From positions 1 to 31,304 of the IMG/VR virus record IMGVR_UViG_3300010151_000082: a stretch of DNA of 31,304 nt; one strand, given 5' to 3'. This DNA is from a virus. The notes beneath the pieces were generated by a model. It was not told the origin of the DNA and did no database searches. It saw only the letters and a list, made by a program, of their open reading frames with translations. A program made the translations under genes and the position numbers. This document shows positions 30,647-31,304 of the stretch, one piece after another (the first letter of the stretch is position 1; each line of letters starts with the position of its first letter).

Positions 30647-30952
30647 TTGAAGGGGGGTGAAAATTTATTAGAGAAACAGATTCGCGTGCGCGCCCACAAC
30701 GTACCCGCCCTTGCGCGAGCGATATACACTCCAGGCGAGCTCGAGCCGGATGCCCCCCATGCCCCCCTAAACGCTGCACTGGTCTGGTGTCTGTCCGACC
30801 GGACGGGCATGTATGACCCACTGATTGACAGCTGCAATCCAAGGCCTATTGCCCTGCGCCCTGCGCCACAAGATAAGGGGGGTCATATAGGGCCAGAGTG
30901 GAGCGCAGTCCCCCGAACCACCACTAAGCTCCCTACCTCGAAACCCCGATAG
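30647..30952 (+). CDS. Hypothetical protein, start uncertain
   Basis: A 101-residue reading frame starting at TTG 30647, 6 nt after a purine-rich GGGGGGAGGGG block, with a 2-nt gap after the previous stop. It contains VRAHNVPALARAIYTPGELE and a WCLSDRTGMYDPLIDSC segment, then a Pro-rich basic tail ending in TSKPR. No ATG start is available in the frame and codon use is mixed, so reality is moderate. No family recognised. GTG 30685 is an alternative start. Confidence 0.45.
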   Translation: MKGGENLLEKQIRVRAHNVPALARAIYTPGELEPDAPHAPLNAALVWCLSDRTGMYDPLIDSCNPRPIALRPAPQDKGGHIGPEWSAVPRTTTKLPTSKPR

Positions 30953-31043
30953 GCCGCGCGCTTTGAACCTGCTCCGTTTGGTTTGTGGATCCGTGTTACC
31001 GTTATGGGGCCGCTACCTATCCAGTGACCGGAGGCCCGAATAC

Positions 31044-31304
31044 ATGGCAGACAAAGCCGAACGTAAAGCCCACCGATTCCGGCTCTGGTTATCCACGGAA
31101 GACAAGGCATTCCTTGATGCCATTGGCAAAGTACAAGCCATTACTACAGGTGCCCTGATATCCGACTTCATCGCTATCAGCCTCCGTGCCATCCGAACCG
31201 GCAGAGACCCATATACAGGCGAACCTATCCTGTGGAGGGTTCCCGACCGTCTCCTGCCCCCGTCCATCAAATCAGTGCTTGAACAGATGGAAGCTGGCGA
31301 ACAC
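31044..31304 (+). CDS. Ribbon-helix-helix-like protein, 3' end outside window
   Basis: An open frame of 87 codons runs from ATG 31044 to the end of the window without a stop, so the C-terminus is missing. GGAGG (31030-31034) lies 9 nt upstream. The start, a basic strand (KAHRFRLWLSTEDKAFLDAI) followed by two helices (LISDFIAISLRAIR), resembles ribbon-helix-helix DNA-binding proteins, which are common phage repressors. A 91-nt gap upstream (30953-31043) contains no gene; I found no strong promoter in it. Two minus-strand frames over this stretch are shadows. The regulatory call is tentative. Confidence 0.6.
   Translation, partial: MADKAERKAHRFRLWLSTEDKAFLDAIGKVQAITTGALISDFIAISLRAIRTGRDPYTGEPILWRVPDRLLPPSIKSVLEQMEAGEH

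Overview
The window is a contiguous piece of a tailed double-stranded DNA phage (or a prophage or metagenomic phage contig). It is GC-rich, roughly 60 percent by eye, and almost wholly coding. Stop and start codons usually overlap (ATGA, GTGA, TAATG), so translation is probably coupled along long operons. The set of a P22-type portal, an SU10-type adaptor, a beta-propeller-like nozzle protein and several very large disordered or coiled-coil virion proteins, with no tape-measure, tail-tube or sheath gene, points to a short-tailed podovirus-like virion. The lysis cassette includes a small lipoprotein (lipobox IIGC), which suggests a Gram-negative host. No integrase, attachment site, tRNA, polymerase, primase or RNA polymerase is visible, and both ends of the window cut through genes.

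Layout. 1-9930 is the packaging and head-neck module: large terminase (5' end missing), a small one-membrane-segment protein, portal, scaffold, major capsid protein, a beta-helix protein, an unknown protein, the adaptor and the nozzle/stabilisation protein. 9917-22982 is the tail, fibre and ejection module: a second beta-helix protein, a small fibre-like protein, four low-complexity or coiled-coil proteins, a 1936-residue giant protein whose N-terminus carries two tandem duplications, and two beta-rich fibre-like proteins. 23027-25007 is lysis: a two-domain endolysin, a one-TM holin or i-spanin candidate, a lipoprotein (o-spanin candidate) and a small acidic protein. 25065-25527 is the only convincing minus-strand unit, two coupled small genes of which one looks Myb/SANT-like.

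25654-30135 is a coupled recombination and nucleotide-metabolism operon: zinc ribbon plus RuvC-like nuclease, Cas4/RecB-like iron-sulphur nuclease, Sak4-like ATPase, DUF669-like ssDNA-binding protein, an Nmad1-like protein, a PAPS-reductase-like protein, an unknown protein, and a small protein ending in DDDIPF, the same last six residues as E. coli SSB. 30136-30437 is the largest non-coding stretch. It holds a sigma70-like promoter candidate, a polypyrimidine tract with an 11-nt direct repeat, and two perfect 16-bp palindromes among TTAAG/TTAAC repeats, so it could be a control region or origin. Two small genes and a truncated ribbon-helix-helix-like gene follow.

The points most worth following up are the SSB-tail protein, the palindrome-rich intergenic region, the zinc ribbon/RuvC dual start, the coupled Nmad1/PAPS-reductase pair, the possible +1 frameshift at 13611, and a short motif shared by neighbouring virion proteins. 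All family assignments come from reading motifs; no database search was run.
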